A DNA stretch of 64,000 nucleotides from Deinococcus cellulosilyticus NBRC 106333 = KACC 11606 (GCF_007990775.1 NZ_BJXB01000017.1:80119-144118); one strand, 5' to 3'. Counted from the stretch's first letter, positions 9,287 to 17,893 are shown. Numbers and translations: made by a program. The notes: generated by a model not told the origin, from the sequence alone.

Positions 9287-10050
9287 TGTTACACGATGTG
9301 CTGACCCAGGCTTCGAAGAGCCTCAACCCCACCGACTCCACACCCATGTACCTTCAGGTGGCAGGGATTCTGGAGAAGATGATCGACGATCAGGTCTTCA
9401 CCGAGGGCAGTGCACTTCCGTCTGAACGCGATCTCACACAGGCTTTCAACGTTTCACGCGTGACCATCAGGCAGGCCCTCGGGGTGCTGGAAGAACGGGA
9501 ACGCCTGACCCGCAAACGGGGCAGCGGAACCTATGTTGCCTCCAAACGGATCATGCAATCCCTGAGTTCCTTGACCAGTTTCAGCGATGACATGCGGGCA
9601 AGAGGCATGGTCCCAGGTGCACGGGTGATCTCCTTTGAGCGCTCCCGACCCAACCCCTCCGAGGCCCTCAACCTGGGGATCAGTCCCACCCAGGAGGTCT
9701 ACCGCTTAAAACGCCTGAGAACCGCCAATGACATTCCCCTGGCCATCGAAACCAGTGTCCTGCCCACCACCATCCTCCAGCAGAACCTGAGCCGTGAAGA
9801 CATCGAGAACCACTCGCTCTACACCTTCCTGCAGAAACAGGGGCGCTATCCTTCCCGTGCACTGCAACACCTGCGTGCCAAAAGTGCCGATCCGGACACC
9901 GCCCACCTGCTCAACCTGCCCAAAAACTCTGCGGTCCTTCACACCGAGCGCATCACCTGGGACCAGGACGGCAGACTGCTGGAATACGTGGTGTCGAGCT
10001 ACCGTGGCGACATGTATGACTTCATTGTGGAACTGAAAACCGGCCTGTAA
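9286..10050 (+). CDS. GntR/HutC-family regulator of amino-sugar use
   Basis: 254 residues. An N-terminal winged helix (about 20-85) holds SERDLTQAFNVSRVTIRQALGVLEE, the GntR DNA-recognition segment; the remainder is a UTRA effector domain (RVISFERSRPNPSEALNLGI, YRLKRLRTANDIPLAIETSVLP) as in NagR/YvoA, which sense GlcN-6-P or GlcNAc-6-P. I chose ATG 9286: TATTAT lies 10 bases upstream and there is no Shine-Dalgarno, so the mRNA is probably leaderless; in-frame ATGs at 9274 and 9277 fall inside the -10/operator. Adjacent nagA and murQ make it the likely autoregulated repressor of this locus. Confidence 0.88.
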   Translation: MLHDVLTQASKSLNPTDSTPMYLQVAGILEKMIDDQVFTEGSALPSERDLTQAFNVSRVTIRQALGVLEERERLTRKRGSGTYVASKRIMQSLSSLTSFSDDMRARGMVPGARVISFERSRPNPSEALNLGISPTQEVYRLKRLRTANDIPLAIETSVLPTTILQQNLSREDIENHSLYTFLQKQGRYPSRALQHLRAKSADPDTAHLLNLPKNSAVLHTERITWDQDGRLLEYVVSSYRGDMYDFIVELKTGL

Positions 10051-10204
10051 ACCTTCTTGTCTGGCTGTTTCTTCTGTGGACCTGCCTTCAGGCAGGCTCC
10101 AGAGGATAACCATTCCCACAGCACAGCAACCCCTGCCCCTTCAACATCAAGCCAGACCTGTACGCAAGCACAGGACGGAATTTTCTTGCCTGAGGAGATA
10201 CACC

Positions 10205-11302
10205 ATGCAGATTCAAGGACGCGTCCTCACCCCCACCGGATTCCAGAATGCCAGAATTGTCTTTTCGGACCGCATCGAAGAGCTGCGGCCTGTTCAGGAA
10301 AGCAAGAACATCATCCTTCCAGGGTTCATCGATGTGCACAACCACGGGGGTGCAGGTGGAGACACCATGGACGGGCTGGAAGGCCTTCAGAAGATGCGGA
10401 TGTTCCATGCCCAGCACGGCACCACGTCCATTCTGGCGACCACCATCACCAATCCGTGGGAGAACATCGTCAGTGCCCTGAAAGCGGTGAAAGAAGCCCA
10501 GGGCATCCGACACGGTGCGGACCTGCCCGGTGTGCACCTTGAGGGCCCTTTCATCAGCTCTGGACGGCTTGGAGCCCAGCCTCCATTTGCCATCTCCCCC
10601 ACCAAGGAGCTGCTGGATGAGATTCTTGCTCTGGATGTGATTCGCCTCACCACCGTTGCACCTGAAATTGAAGGGGTCATTGAAAGCCTCCCACAGCTGA
10701 TCCAGGCAGGGGTCCGCATCAGCATCGGGCACACCCGGGCCAGCTTTGATCAGGTGATGGATTTCATCAAGACGGCCCAGGGGCTCGGGGGAACTGTTGC
10801 AGCCACCCACGTCTACAACGCCATGGGGGGCCTGACCGGACGCGATCCCAGCATTCTGGGTGCTGTCCTGATCAGCCGCAGCATTTACGGGGAGTTGATT
10901 CTGGACCTGCACCATGTGCATCCTGGCAGTTTCGAACTGGCAAGGCAGATGAAACCCGGCAAACTGATGTTGATCACCGACGCCATGCGTGCGGCAGGGC
11001 TGGGGGATGGGGTCAGCGACCTCGGCGGCCAGACCGTTTACGTCAAAGACAACAAAGCAAGCCTTGCCGATGGCACCATCGCAGGCAGCCTGCTGACCCT
11101 CGATCAGGCCCTCAGGAATGCTGTGAGCCTGGGTGTCCCCCTGGAAGAAGCTTCCAGGATGCTCAGTGCCACTCCAGCAGAATACCTGGGGCTGTACGAC
11201 CGGGGCAGCATCTCTTTAGGAAAACGTGCAGATTTTGTTGTTCTGGATGACAATCTGCAGGTCATTGACACCATTGTTGGTGGAAGGAGCATCCATGAGT
11301 GA
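10205..11302 (+). CDS. nagA: N-acetylglucosamine-6-phosphate deacetylase
   Basis: 365 residues, cytosolic amidohydrolase that converts GlcNAc-6-P to GlcN-6-P and acetate. The metal and catalytic motifs appear in order: HNHGGAG (about 50), HLEGPF (about 117), SIGHTRA (about 180), THVYNAM (about 202) and the catalytic aspartate region LITDAMRAAGLGDG (about 258). Starts after GAGGAG. It follows gntR by 154 bases, a gap that shows a CCTGCC/GGCAGG hairpin but no T run, and its end overlaps the next gene by 8 bases. Confidence 0.95.
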   Translation: MQIQGRVLTPTGFQNARIVFSDRIEELRPVQESKNIILPGFIDVHNHGGAGGDTMDGLEGLQKMRMFHAQHGTTSILATTITNPWENIVSALKAVKEAQGIRHGADLPGVHLEGPFISSGRLGAQPPFAISPTKELLDEILALDVIRLTTVAPEIEGVIESLPQLIQAGVRISIGHTRASFDQVMDFIKTAQGLGGTVAATHVYNAMGGLTGRDPSILGAVLISRSIYGELILDLHHVHPGSFELARQMKPGKLMLITDAMRAAGLGDGVSDLGGQTVYVKDNKASLADGTIAGSLLTLDQALRNAVSLGVPLEEASRMLSATPAEYLGLYDRGSISLGKRADFVVLDDNLQVIDTIVGGRSIHE

Positions 11303-12326
11303 TCCCCTGATGTTGCAGGAGACCCGCGAAGCCCCCTCGGTTGTGAGACGCCTGCTGCAAGAAAACCAGCAGCGTGTGGACACCCTCTGGCAGGTGATTC
11401 AGGAGCGTCAACCCCTGTTTGCCGTGACCATTGCGCGGGGGTCCAGTGATCACGCCAGCCTGTACCTGAAATACGCCATTGAACTGACCCTTGGCATTCC
11501 TGTCGCCAGCTTTGCACCCAGCGTCAGCAGCGTGTACCACAAGACCCTGAACCTGCAAAGGGGTCTGGTCATCGCGATCTCCCAGTCTGGAGCGTCTCCA
11601 GATGTGGTGGAGTCGGTGAAAGCGGCCAGAGCCAGTGGCGCAATCACCCTGGCCATCACCAACAATGTGGATTCTCCGCTGGCCTCTGCTGCAGAATTTC
11701 TGCTGCCCATGCAGGCTGGGCCAGAGAAGGCTGTGGCAGCAACCAAGAGCTTTGTCGCCAGTGCTGCGGCTTTCCTGCACCTGCTGGGTGAGGCCGATCC
11801 CGAACTGAAAGCAGCCCTGCACACCCTGCCTGACGTGCAGGAAAAAGCCCTGCAGCTTGAGGACAGCCTGCGCCTGACGGCAGACCGTTACCGTTATGCC
11901 AGCAGCATGGTGATTCTGGCCCGGGGCCCCCACTTCGGGATTGCCCACGAGTCTGCCCTCAAGCTCAAAGAGACCACAGGCATTCATGCAGAGGCCTACT
12001 CCACTGCCGAATTCAGCCACGGACCCACCCGCATCATCGAGCAGGGCTTCCCGATTCTGGCCTACCAGACCCGGGATGTGACCCAGCCTCTGAATGAGGA
12101 AGCGTATAAGGACCTTGAAGGCAGAGGAGCAGACCTGCTGACCATTGGTGCGTCCAGCCTGCTGAATCGGGCGACCCAGGTGATCACCCCTCCGGCAGAC
12201 CATCCCCTGCTCGACCCTCTGGTCAACATCCTGCCGTTTTACCTGTTCAGTGGGTATGTGGCTCTGGCCCGCAATCTGAACCCGGACAATCCTCCACACC
12301 TGAAAAAGGTGACGCTGACCCGTTGA
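11295..12326 (+). CDS. Double-SIS glucosamine-6-phosphate deaminase (GlmS isomerase-like)
   Basis: 343 residues made only of two SIS domains, like the isomerase half of GlmS without the glutaminase half. Visible motifs: ARGSSDHASLYLKYAIE, ISQSGASPDVVESVKAAR, AATKSFVASAA, RGPHFGIAHESALKLKETTGIHAEAYSTAEFSHGP, which match the sugar-phosphate site of GlmS. Enzymes of this build act as NagB-II type deaminases, turning GlcN-6-P into fructose-6-P and ammonia. Overlap with nagA by 8 bases and absence of a classical nagB beside it support that role; a synthase partner or kinase-coupled role is less likely. Confidence 0.85.
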   Translation: MSDPLMLQETREAPSVVRRLLQENQQRVDTLWQVIQERQPLFAVTIARGSSDHASLYLKYAIELTLGIPVASFAPSVSSVYHKTLNLQRGLVIAISQSGASPDVVESVKAARASGAITLAITNNVDSPLASAAEFLLPMQAGPEKAVAATKSFVASAAAFLHLLGEADPELKAALHTLPDVQEKALQLEDSLRLTADRYRYASSMVILARGPHFGIAHESALKLKETTGIHAEAYSTAEFSHGPTRIIEQGFPILAYQTRDVTQPLNEEAYKDLEGRGADLLTIGASSLLNRATQVITPPADHPLLDPLVNILPFYLFSGYVALARNLNPDNPPHLKKVTLTR

Positions 12327-12386
12327 TTCTGGACTGATGATGGGGCGAGCCGACGGCCCGCCCCGACAATGATGGTTCAGAATGTA

Positions 12387-12412
12387 AAGTCCCATGCAAA
12401 TGGGACTTTTTT
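12387..12412 (+). terminator. Terminator of the gntR-nagA-SIS operon
   Basis: AAGTCCCAT-gcaa-ATGGGACTT followed by T. A second GC-only hairpin (GGGGCG...CCGCCCC) precedes it around 12344-12365. Confidence 0.8.
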
Positions 12413-12461
12413 GTGAAAATTGACCCTTCCCTTCTCATCTGAATTGCCTATGCTAAAAGGT

Positions 12462-13046
12462 ATGGGAATTAAAGCCAGACATCTCATTGGACTTGCAGCA
12501 CTTGGAGGTCTCGCGTGGTACCTGCGGGACAAGAACCTCACCCATGTCATTGCCCGTGGCGCCCTTGATTTTCCAGCCAGCAAACAAAACCCCAGCCAGC
12601 TCCTCAAAGCCCTGGAGGACACCCAGACCCAGCTGTCCAGAAAATTTCGTGACCTGCCGGACACCCCTGAAAACCGCAAGCAACTCGGGCACATTCTGGC
12701 CATTGAACGCTGGGGCACCAACCGCCTGAAGGTCTTCAATGGAGCGGAATACCACAAGGACTCCTCCCACGAGTATTACCCTGCAGACGACGCCACCTGG
12801 GAAGACCTGATGAACCAGTTTGTGGAAACGCGCCTGGAAACCATCCGGGTGGGTCAGGAGGCACTGGCAAATGGCAAGGACCAGAAAGTCGAGCACAACC
12901 AGCTTGGCCCCCTCTCCCCTGCCGGGTGGCTCAAGTACCTGAATTACCATGCCTACCTGGAGGCCACCAAATTCAAGAAAGCTGAACCTGTGAGCACCCA
13001 GGAAGCTCAGGACAGTGGATCACAGACCCCAGGCCTGCAAAGCTGA
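12462..13046 (+). CDS. DinB-superfamily (DinB_2-like) protein
   Basis: 194 residues. After a short hydrophobic N-terminus (IKARHLIGLAALGGLAWYL) comes a four-helix-bundle DinB-like domain: LGHILAIERWGTNRLKVF and EDLMNQFVETRLETIRVG are typical, and LNYHAYLEATKFKK gives the late helix. These proteins are often metal-dependent thiol transferases or hydrolases, but the usual three-histidine metal triad is not clear here. TATGCT lies 7 bases before ATG 12462, suggesting a leaderless start; ATG 12450 is an alternative. The last 27 bases overlap the convergent minus-strand gene. Confidence 0.65.
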   Translation: MGIKARHLIGLAALGGLAWYLRDKNLTHVIARGALDFPASKQNPSQLLKALEDTQTQLSRKFRDLPDTPENRKQLGHILAIERWGTNRLKVFNGAEYHKDSSHEYYPADDATWEDLMNQFVETRLETIRVGQEALANGKDQKVEHNQLGPLSPAGWLKYLNYHAYLEATKFKKAEPVSTQEAQDSGSQTPGLQS

Positions 13047-13919
13047 CACATTCTGAAAGGTCAGGATGCTTTTCCACTCCTGATCTGCCTCCCTGTTTCC
13101 CCACGAAAAGCCTGGCTCCCAGTGACCCTGGGGGCTTTGTGTTTCCAGCATCAGGTCCAGTTGTGTTTGCACGGCATCCTCCAGATCGAACGCCAGAGGA
13201 TGTTCAGGGGTGTCGGCGATTTGCAAAGGCAGCAGCACATATCCTTGCATGGCGTCTTTGTGGTCTGGAATGGTCGGCAAGACACGTTCCCTGAACACTT
13301 GCAGCAGAGGCGCACGGTACACTTCGGGGAATTCTTCTGTGCCCAGCAGGTGGGCCAGACAGATCAGGTCGTGCATCTCACTGGCATGTTCGGCATGTTT
13401 GAGCACATCATCGGTGAGCTGCACCAGCACCTCTTCAGGAACGAGTTCCTGATAAACCCACAGGGAGCCCAGCAGGTCGGCTCTTGGATTCAGTTTGCAG
13501 CCAGAAAACCTCTGGATCAGCGTTCCATCTGTGTTGTCCCACCAGGGGGCGTGGGGAGCATTCTGGGCCTCCTGAGGAATGATGCGCCAGGTCATTGTTT
13601 CCTGGTCAAGGGTGTCCAGCAGGTACTTCACTGCAAATTGCACCATGGGTTCTGTGACAGACATGCCCAGCCTTCGGGCTTCTCTTAAAGCCACACTGGT
13701 GGCCAGTGCGGAGGAAGCAGAGGTGCGGTTGTCGGGTTCAAAATGGGCCTGAAATCCACCGTCTTCATTCTGGTACTGTTGAAGCGCTTCCAGAACAGCA
13801 GAAATCGGGCCGTGCTGAAAAGCATGTTGAAAGGCAACCCTTTCAAAGGGGCGGGCATGGTCATTTAAATAATGCCATGCATTCTGTAAATATCGAATTG
13901 CCATACTGTATCCTATCAT
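13020..13919 (-). CDS. Terpene-cyclase/prenyltransferase-fold protein
   Basis: 299 residues of alpha/alpha-barrel type. QNEDGGFQAHFEPDNRTSASS and ETQSPQGHWEPGFSWG are QW-like motifs of the squalene-hopene cyclase and prenyltransferase superfamily, but the protein is half the length of a cyclase and lacks an evident DxDD motif, so catalysis is doubtful. The ATG follows the upstream stop by one base (TGA-c-ATG) with GGAG inside the upstream gene, so it is translationally coupled as the last gene of a three-gene operon. Probably a small-molecule or polysaccharide-binding or hydrolase-like protein; function unknown. Confidence 0.6.
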   Translation of the reverse strand: MIGYSMAIRYLQNAWHYLNDHARPFERVAFQHAFQHGPISAVLEALQQYQNEDGGFQAHFEPDNRTSASSALATSVALREARRLGMSVTEPMVQFAVKYLLDTLDQETMTWRIIPQEAQNAPHAPWWDNTDGTLIQRFSGCKLNPRADLLGSLWVYQELVPEEVLVQLTDDVLKHAEHASEMHDLICLAHLLGTEEFPEVYRAPLLQVFRERVLPTIPDHKDAMQGYVLLPLQIADTPEHPLAFDLEDAVQTQLDLMLETQSPQGHWEPGFSWGNREADQEWKSILTFQNVSALQAWGL

Positions 13920-13920
13920 G

Positions 13921-14646
13921 TCAGGACTCCTGCTCTTTGACCTTCTTCAGCGCCTCACGGGCACCTTCACTCTGGGACACCGGACGAACCTTCGGTCCTG
14001 CAGGAGCAGGTTTGCCTTTCAATTCAGCCTCGACGAGGGTGCGGATGCGCTTCATGGATTCCCGTGCAAAATACAGTTGCAGGGGCCTGCCAAAAAACCA
14101 GAAGCCAATGCGGTAGAAGATGTTCTTGATTTTATCTGGCCTGGAATAGGCCTGAATGCGGAAATAGACCTTGCCAGTGTCCACATTTTTGACCACCAGA
14201 AAGTCAATCTGGCCTTTCTCAAAGTGGCCCTGCAAGGTGCGGTAATGGTACCCCCAGACGTATTCCCTCCCCTTCTCGGTGTCTCTGGTGGTTTCGATCA
14301 CGCCACCGATTTTGACGCCAAAAAAGAAGGTCATGAACAGAAAATGGGCTTTGAGCAGCATGTACCTTTCTGCCAGAGGACGGTCTGGATAGTAAATTCC
14401 CTGAATCAGGTGTGGTGGAGGAAATCGGTAGTCCTGCACAATCCGCTTCGCCACCTGAAAGGGTCCCCATTCTTCAGGCTGTCCAGGCTGCTCAAAAGGA
14501 AGTTCTGTTTCGTGGGCATCCACACGCCAGCCGGTTTTCTGGGTGTACTCAGCGTACTTTTCGGGATCAAAGTTGTACTGCAGAGAACCGATCTGTTCCA
14601 GACGGTCCTTGTAGATTTCCCACAGGGGTTTTTCTGGACGGGTCAT
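13921..14646 (-). CDS. DUF1990-like (SRPBCC-fold) protein, second of a tandem pair
   Basis: 241 residues. The central region (WGYHYRTLQGHFEKGQIDFLVVKN, VYFRIQAYSRPDKIKNIFYRIGFWFFGRPLQLYFARESMKRI) resembles DUF1990 proteins, a lipid-binding START/SRPBCC-like family. The C-terminal tail is charged and probably disordered. Its ATG overlaps the stop of the preceding DUF1990-like gene by four bases (ATGA), and the following gene starts one base after its stop. No catalytic residues are known for the family; a hydrophobic ligand-binding role is inferred. Confidence 0.65.
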   Translation of the reverse strand: MTRPEKPLWEIYKDRLEQIGSLQYNFDPEKYAEYTQKTGWRVDAHETELPFEQPGQPEEWGPFQVAKRIVQDYRFPPPHLIQGIYYPDRPLAERYMLLKAHFLFMTFFFGVKIGGVIETTRDTEKGREYVWGYHYRTLQGHFEKGQIDFLVVKNVDTGKVYFRIQAYSRPDKIKNIFYRIGFWFFGRPLQLYFARESMKRIRTLVEAELKGKPAPAGPKVRPVSQSEGAREALKKVKEQES

Positions 14647-15287
14647 GACACCTCCAGGTTTCTGGTTTCAGCAAGTTCACGGGTTTCGGTTTGAAACTCA
14701 CCTGCAGCCTCTCCTCCGCTCTCCTCTGCCACCCTTTCACAGAAGGTCTGCCAGGCTTTCTCCTGCACCTTGTTTCCCCCAAGAAAACGGTAGGCGAGAT
14801 GCACCAGGCTGTCTCTGGAGCGGGCCTGTGAGGAAATGGAGAACCTCAGCAGGTTGTTTTCCAGGGTTTCAAGTTCAAAACGGATCTGGCCAGCCTCAGG
14901 ATGCGGTTTCAGTGTGGCAAGGGTAAAAGAGGTCTCATCGATCTCCACAACCCGCACCCGACCATTCCAGGGGCCAAAAATCCGGATGTCGTATTCATCT
15001 CCCACCTTGAGGAACGCCTCACTGCCACGGGTCTTCCTGAAATCGGCAAGCAGACTTGGGCAGAACTGGGGGACATCCTCGGTGATTTCTTTGAAAAGCT
15101 GACCCGCAGGAATCCGGGCATTCTGGATGTCCAGCCAGTAAGAGCGGTAGATCAGAGGTCCGTGCCCATCGTCGGCCAGTTGCAGGTTGCTGCGTTTCTG
15201 GCGTGGCCTGGACCACCACACCAGACCCAGAAGGCCCAACAGACCTGCAAGCAGGAGGCCGGTCCGGTGTTTTCTGGTCCATTCCAT
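14643..15287 (-). CDS. Membrane-anchored DUF1990-like protein, first of a tandem pair
   Basis: 214 residues with an N-terminal transmembrane anchor (TGLLLAGLLGLLGLVWW) and a soluble part whose FLKVGDEYDIRIFGPWNGRVRVVEIDE, LATLKPHPEAGQIRFELE and SLVHLAYRFLGGNKVQEKAWQTFCERV segments fit the DUF1990 pattern. Start 15287 has GAAGAG upstream; an earlier in-frame ATG at 15338 lies in the mnmA terminator and is rejected. Paralogue of the next gene, with which it overlaps by four bases. Anchoring of one partner suggests the pair works at the membrane. Confidence 0.6.
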   Translation of the reverse strand: MEWTRKHRTGLLLAGLLGLLGLVWWSRPRQKRSNLQLADDGHGPLIYRSYWLDIQNARIPAGQLFKEITEDVPQFCPSLLADFRKTRGSEAFLKVGDEYDIRIFGPWNGRVRVVEIDETSFTLATLKPHPEAGQIRFELETLENNLLRFSISSQARSRDSLVHLAYRFLGGNKVQEKAWQTFCERVAEESGGEAAGEFQTETRELAETRNLEVS

Positions 15288-15327
15288 GCTCTTCAGGGTA
15301 AGGAGAACAGGCCTGTGAATCTGAACC

Positions 15328-15354
15328 AAAAAACACACTCCCCGCAGGGAGTGT
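15328..15354 (-). terminator. mnmA terminator
   Basis: Minus strand ACACTCCC-tgcg-GGGAGTGT followed by GTTTTTTGG, 9 bases after the mnmA stop. Confidence 0.85.
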
Positions 15355-15362
15355 CTGGTGTC

Positions 15363-16511
15363 TTACGCTTGAGGCTGCGGTTTTGGCTTTCTGGGTTTGA
15401 CTTTTTTGGGTTTCGGGTACTTTACAGCAGGGGTTTCAGGAATCCTTGAGTCAATGATTCCCCCACCCAGCAGACGGTCCCCAGCATAGAGCACCACACT
15501 CTGGCCGGGAGCCACAGCGAACTGGGGCTCTGCGAATTCAAGCTGGAAAGCGTCTTCGGTGGCTTTCAACAGGCGGGCTTTCACAGGCTGACTGCGGTAG
15601 CGCACCTGCACTTCGATGTCCTCGGGGAGGTCAGGGATGTCCAGCAGGTAATTCACCTTGCTCGCGGACAGGGTGGTCCAGTGGCAGTCCTCGTAATTCC
15701 CGACCCAGACGATCTTGTTTTCCGGATCAATGTGCACCACGTAACGCACCACATTGGACTTGTAGAGGTTCAGGCCCTTCTTCTGACCAATGGTGTAGTA
15801 CTGGGTGCCAAGGTGCTCTCCGACAATCTCTCCGGTGTGGATGTCCACCATGTACCCCTGCACCTGCGGAATGAAATCCGTCAGGTATTCCTGAATGGTG
15901 GAGGGCACAAAGCAGATGTTCTGGGACTCTGGCTTTTTGGCCGTGATCAGGCCATAGTGCTCTGCCAGTTCACGCACTTTTGGCTTCTCCATCTCTCCGA
16001 CAGGAAAAAGGATGTGCTTCATGGCGTCCCTGGGGGTGCCCCACAGGAAGTAGGTCTGGTCTTTTCTGGGGTCATCCCCCCTGTGGAATTCCACGGTGCC
16101 ATCTTCCCGGTCCACGCGCTTCACGTAGTGCCCGGTGGCGACATACTCACAGCCCAGCATTTTTGCCTTCTTGATCAGGGCATCAAATTTCACTTTGGTG
16201 TTGCAGTTGACACAGGGGTTGGGGGTGCGCCCAGCAGCGTATTCTTCCACAAAGGGGCGCATGATGTTCTCCTCGAACTCCTTGCGGTAATCCAGAAGGT
16301 AAAACGGCACGCCCACCTGATCCGCCACACGACGGGCCTCGTAAGCCGCGTCCGGGGAGCAGCAGGTGTCAAACGTGTCCACACGCTTGTGGTCCGGCCA
16401 GAAGCGCATCATTGCGCCAATGACACTGTAACCCTGTTCTTTGAGAAGTGCTGCACTCACGCTGGAATCCACGCCTCCAGACATGGCGCAAAGCACACGG
16501 CCCTTGTTCAT
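15363..16511 (-). CDS. mnmA: tRNA-specific 2-thiouridylase
   Basis: 382 residues. Uses ATP and persulfide sulfur to make 2-thiouridine at position 34 of tRNA-Glu, -Gln and -Lys; a tRNA-Glu(UUC) substrate is encoded in this window. PP-loop SGGVDSS (about 11-17), the cysteine-bearing NPCVNCNTKVKF (about 98-108), the ATGHY motif and the second catalytic cysteine in ESQNICFV are all present. The C-terminal beta-barrel is followed by a lysine/proline tail (KPKKVKPRKPKPQPQA), probably an extra RNA-contact tail. Starts after GGAGG. Confidence 0.96.
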   Translation of the reverse strand: MNKGRVLCAMSGGVDSSVSAALLKEQGYSVIGAMMRFWPDHKRVDTFDTCCSPDAAYEARRVADQVGVPFYLLDYRKEFEENIMRPFVEEYAAGRTPNPCVNCNTKVKFDALIKKAKMLGCEYVATGHYVKRVDREDGTVEFHRGDDPRKDQTYFLWGTPRDAMKHILFPVGEMEKPKVRELAEHYGLITAKKPESQNICFVPSTIQEYLTDFIPQVQGYMVDIHTGEIVGEHLGTQYYTIGQKKGLNLYKSNVVRYVVHIDPENKIVWVGNYEDCHWTTLSASKVNYLLDIPDLPEDIEVQVRYRSQPVKARLLKATEDAFQLEFAEPQFAVAPGQSVVLYAGDRLLGGGIIDSRIPETPAVKYPKPKKVKPRKPKPQPQA

Positions 16512-16595
16512 CTGTGTAACCTCCGTGCATCAAGCACAATAAACCAGTGTACCAGAGCAGGAGGGGTGGGGTGTGACTCGGTGGACAATTGAGAA

Positions 16596-16633
16596 GCGGT
16601 CAGTGTTCAGCCTTCAGCCGCAGAAGGCCGAGA
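16596..16633 (+). repeat. Heptad tandem repeat, locus 1
   Basis: Successive 7-mers GCGGTCA, GTGTTCA, GCCTTCA, then after a 3-base slip GCAGAAG and GCCGAGA. Lies in the gap between mnmA and the next gene; the 237-base gap otherwise shows nothing clear beyond the mnmA Shine-Dalgarno. Confidence 0.65.
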
Positions 16634-16748
16634 AGAGAACTTGACCCTCGAAAGAATTTCCGCAACCATTCACCCAGGTTCGTCTTACAGAAATCCCTGA
16701 TGAAAATAAACAAGGGGGCCTGCAATCAACTTCCTTTATCATCAAAAC

Positions 16749-17123
16749 ATGAAACCTTATCTGTGGAGTTTGATTTTCCTGTGTGCAGGCCCTGCAAATG
16801 CTGCTGGCATGTGGCAATCCTCCTTTCAGGACTGGCTTCTGACGGCTGCAATTGCAGTGGCCTGGAGTGGAATGGTGTTTGGAATTGCAGCATTGCTGAC
16901 CCTCAGGTGGAAGCCACTGGGCATCTTGTTTCTGGTGCTCTACCCCATTCCCGAGTTGCAGGTCCTCCATGGTGTGCGTGACGCTCTTCCTGGAGTTGAC
17001 TGGTCTTACTGGCTGGGCGTGATGTTGTCTCTGGGTTTTCCCTATCCCTGCGGCATCTGGGGTTTTGTGTGGGCCGTTCGCAGAGACAGACAGCAACGCA
17101 GAAAATTGGGCTTGCTTGCCTGA
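16749..17123 (+). CDS. Small membrane protein of unknown function
   Basis: 124 residues with about four hydrophobic segments (YLWSLIFLCAGPANA, LLTAAIAVAWSGMVFGIAALL, LGILFLVLYPIPEL, YWLGVMLSLGFPYPCGIWGFVWAV) and a basic C-terminal tail. The first may be a signal-anchor. I do not recognise the family. No neighbour on the same strand suggests a role. Confidence 0.55.
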   Translation: MKPYLWSLIFLCAGPANAAGMWQSSFQDWLLTAAIAVAWSGMVFGIAALLTLRWKPLGILFLVLYPIPELQVLHGVRDALPGVDWSYWLGVMLSLGFPYPCGIWGFVWAVRRDRQQRRKLGLLA

Positions 17124-17149
17124 AACCGCCCAGACAGCAGGTTCAGCAA

Positions 17150-17180
17150 AAAGAAAACCCTGTCATTTGAACGACAGGGC
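17150..17180 (-). terminator. hsp20 terminator
   Basis: Minus strand CCCTGTC-gttcaaat-GACAGGG followed by TTTTCTTTTT. Confidence 0.85.
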
Positions 17181-17210
17181 TTGCAGTGTCTCAGAATGCC
17201 TGTTTCTGCC

Positions 17211-17681
17211 TCAGGAATTCAGGGCTTGCTTTTCACCAGAGCCTTTGAGGATCTGGATTTTCTTTGCCTTGGTTTCCTCAGAGCGTGGCAGGGTGATTTT
17301 CAGGGTGCCATTTTCAAAGACGGCTCTGGCCTGATCACTCTCGACCCGGTAAGGCAACGGAACGATGCGTTCAAAACGGCCATACTGGCGTTCTCGCAGG
17401 TAGTAGTTCTTCTGAGGGTTCTGTTGCGCCTGCTGGGGTTTGATTTCGCCGGTCAGGCGCAGGCTGTTGCCATGCACTTCGATGTTGACATCCTCTTCTT
17501 TGAAGCCTGCAAGGTTGGCTTCAATGATCAGGTTGTCTCCATCTTCGTACATGTCGAGGGCCACCAGACTGTTCTGACTGCTGAGGGTGCTGTACGGGCT
17601 CAGGAAGTCTTCGAACATTCTGTCAATGGAACTTCGCAGAGAACGCATGTCTCGCAAAGGCTCGAAACGAACCAGACTCAT
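17211..17681 (-). CDS. Small heat shock protein Hsp20 (alpha-crystallin family)
   Basis: 156 residues. ATP-independent chaperone that holds unfolding proteins. An N-terminal region with RMFEDFLSP is followed by the alpha-crystallin domain (about 40-135) containing DNLIIEANLAGFKEEDVNIEVHGNSLRLTGE and the ending FENGTLKITLPRSE, the A-x-x-x-G-x-L-type signature. The C-terminal IQI motif that mediates oligomerisation is present (KKIQILKGSG). Strong Shine-Dalgarno AAAGGAGG. A long leader of about 135 nt carries an inverted repeat at its very start. Confidence 0.93.
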   Translation of the reverse strand: MSLVRFEPLRDMRSLRSSIDRMFEDFLSPYSTLSSQNSLVALDMYEDGDNLIIEANLAGFKEEDVNIEVHGNSLRLTGEIKPQQAQQNPQKNYYLRERQYGRFERIVPLPYRVESDQARAVFENGTLKITLPRSEETKAKKIQILKGSGEKQALNS

Positions 17682-17767
17682 GGTCGGTACCTCCTTTTGT
17701 ATTGAATTTTCACTGGTGAGTCATTTGATTGCTGGCTGTCCCAAATCAATCAAACGCTCACATAAGC

Positions 17768-17829
17768 TCAGGAGTTGAACAATAGAGATTTCCGCCTCGA
17801 GAGATCAACTCCTGAATGTCTGTATTATA
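17768..17829 (-). promoter_or_regulatory. hsp20 promoter region with start-site inverted repeat
   Basis: Minus -10 TATAAT (17829-17824); the -35 is weak. Eight bases downstream begins an 11-bp perfect inverted repeat TCAGGAGTTGA / TCAACTCCTGA (17815-17805 and 17778-17768, 26-base spacer), so it covers roughly +2 to +49. It may be an operator or a leader hairpin. It is neither a CIRCE nor an exact HAIR element. Confidence 0.55.
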
Positions 17830-17893
17830 GCACCTTACTTCTCTGATTTCGTAGCAAGTTTCACAAAACTTACCTGTAAAATCCACCAGCAAT

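Noticed and set aside
10057..10542. Plus-strand frame between gntR and nagA
   Set aside because: Overlaps nagA in another frame and has no Shine-Dalgarno; nagA starts properly at 10205.
17768..17815. CIRCE element before hsp20
   Set aside because: Arms do not match TTAGCACTC/GAGTGCTAA and the spacer is 26 rather than 9 bases.
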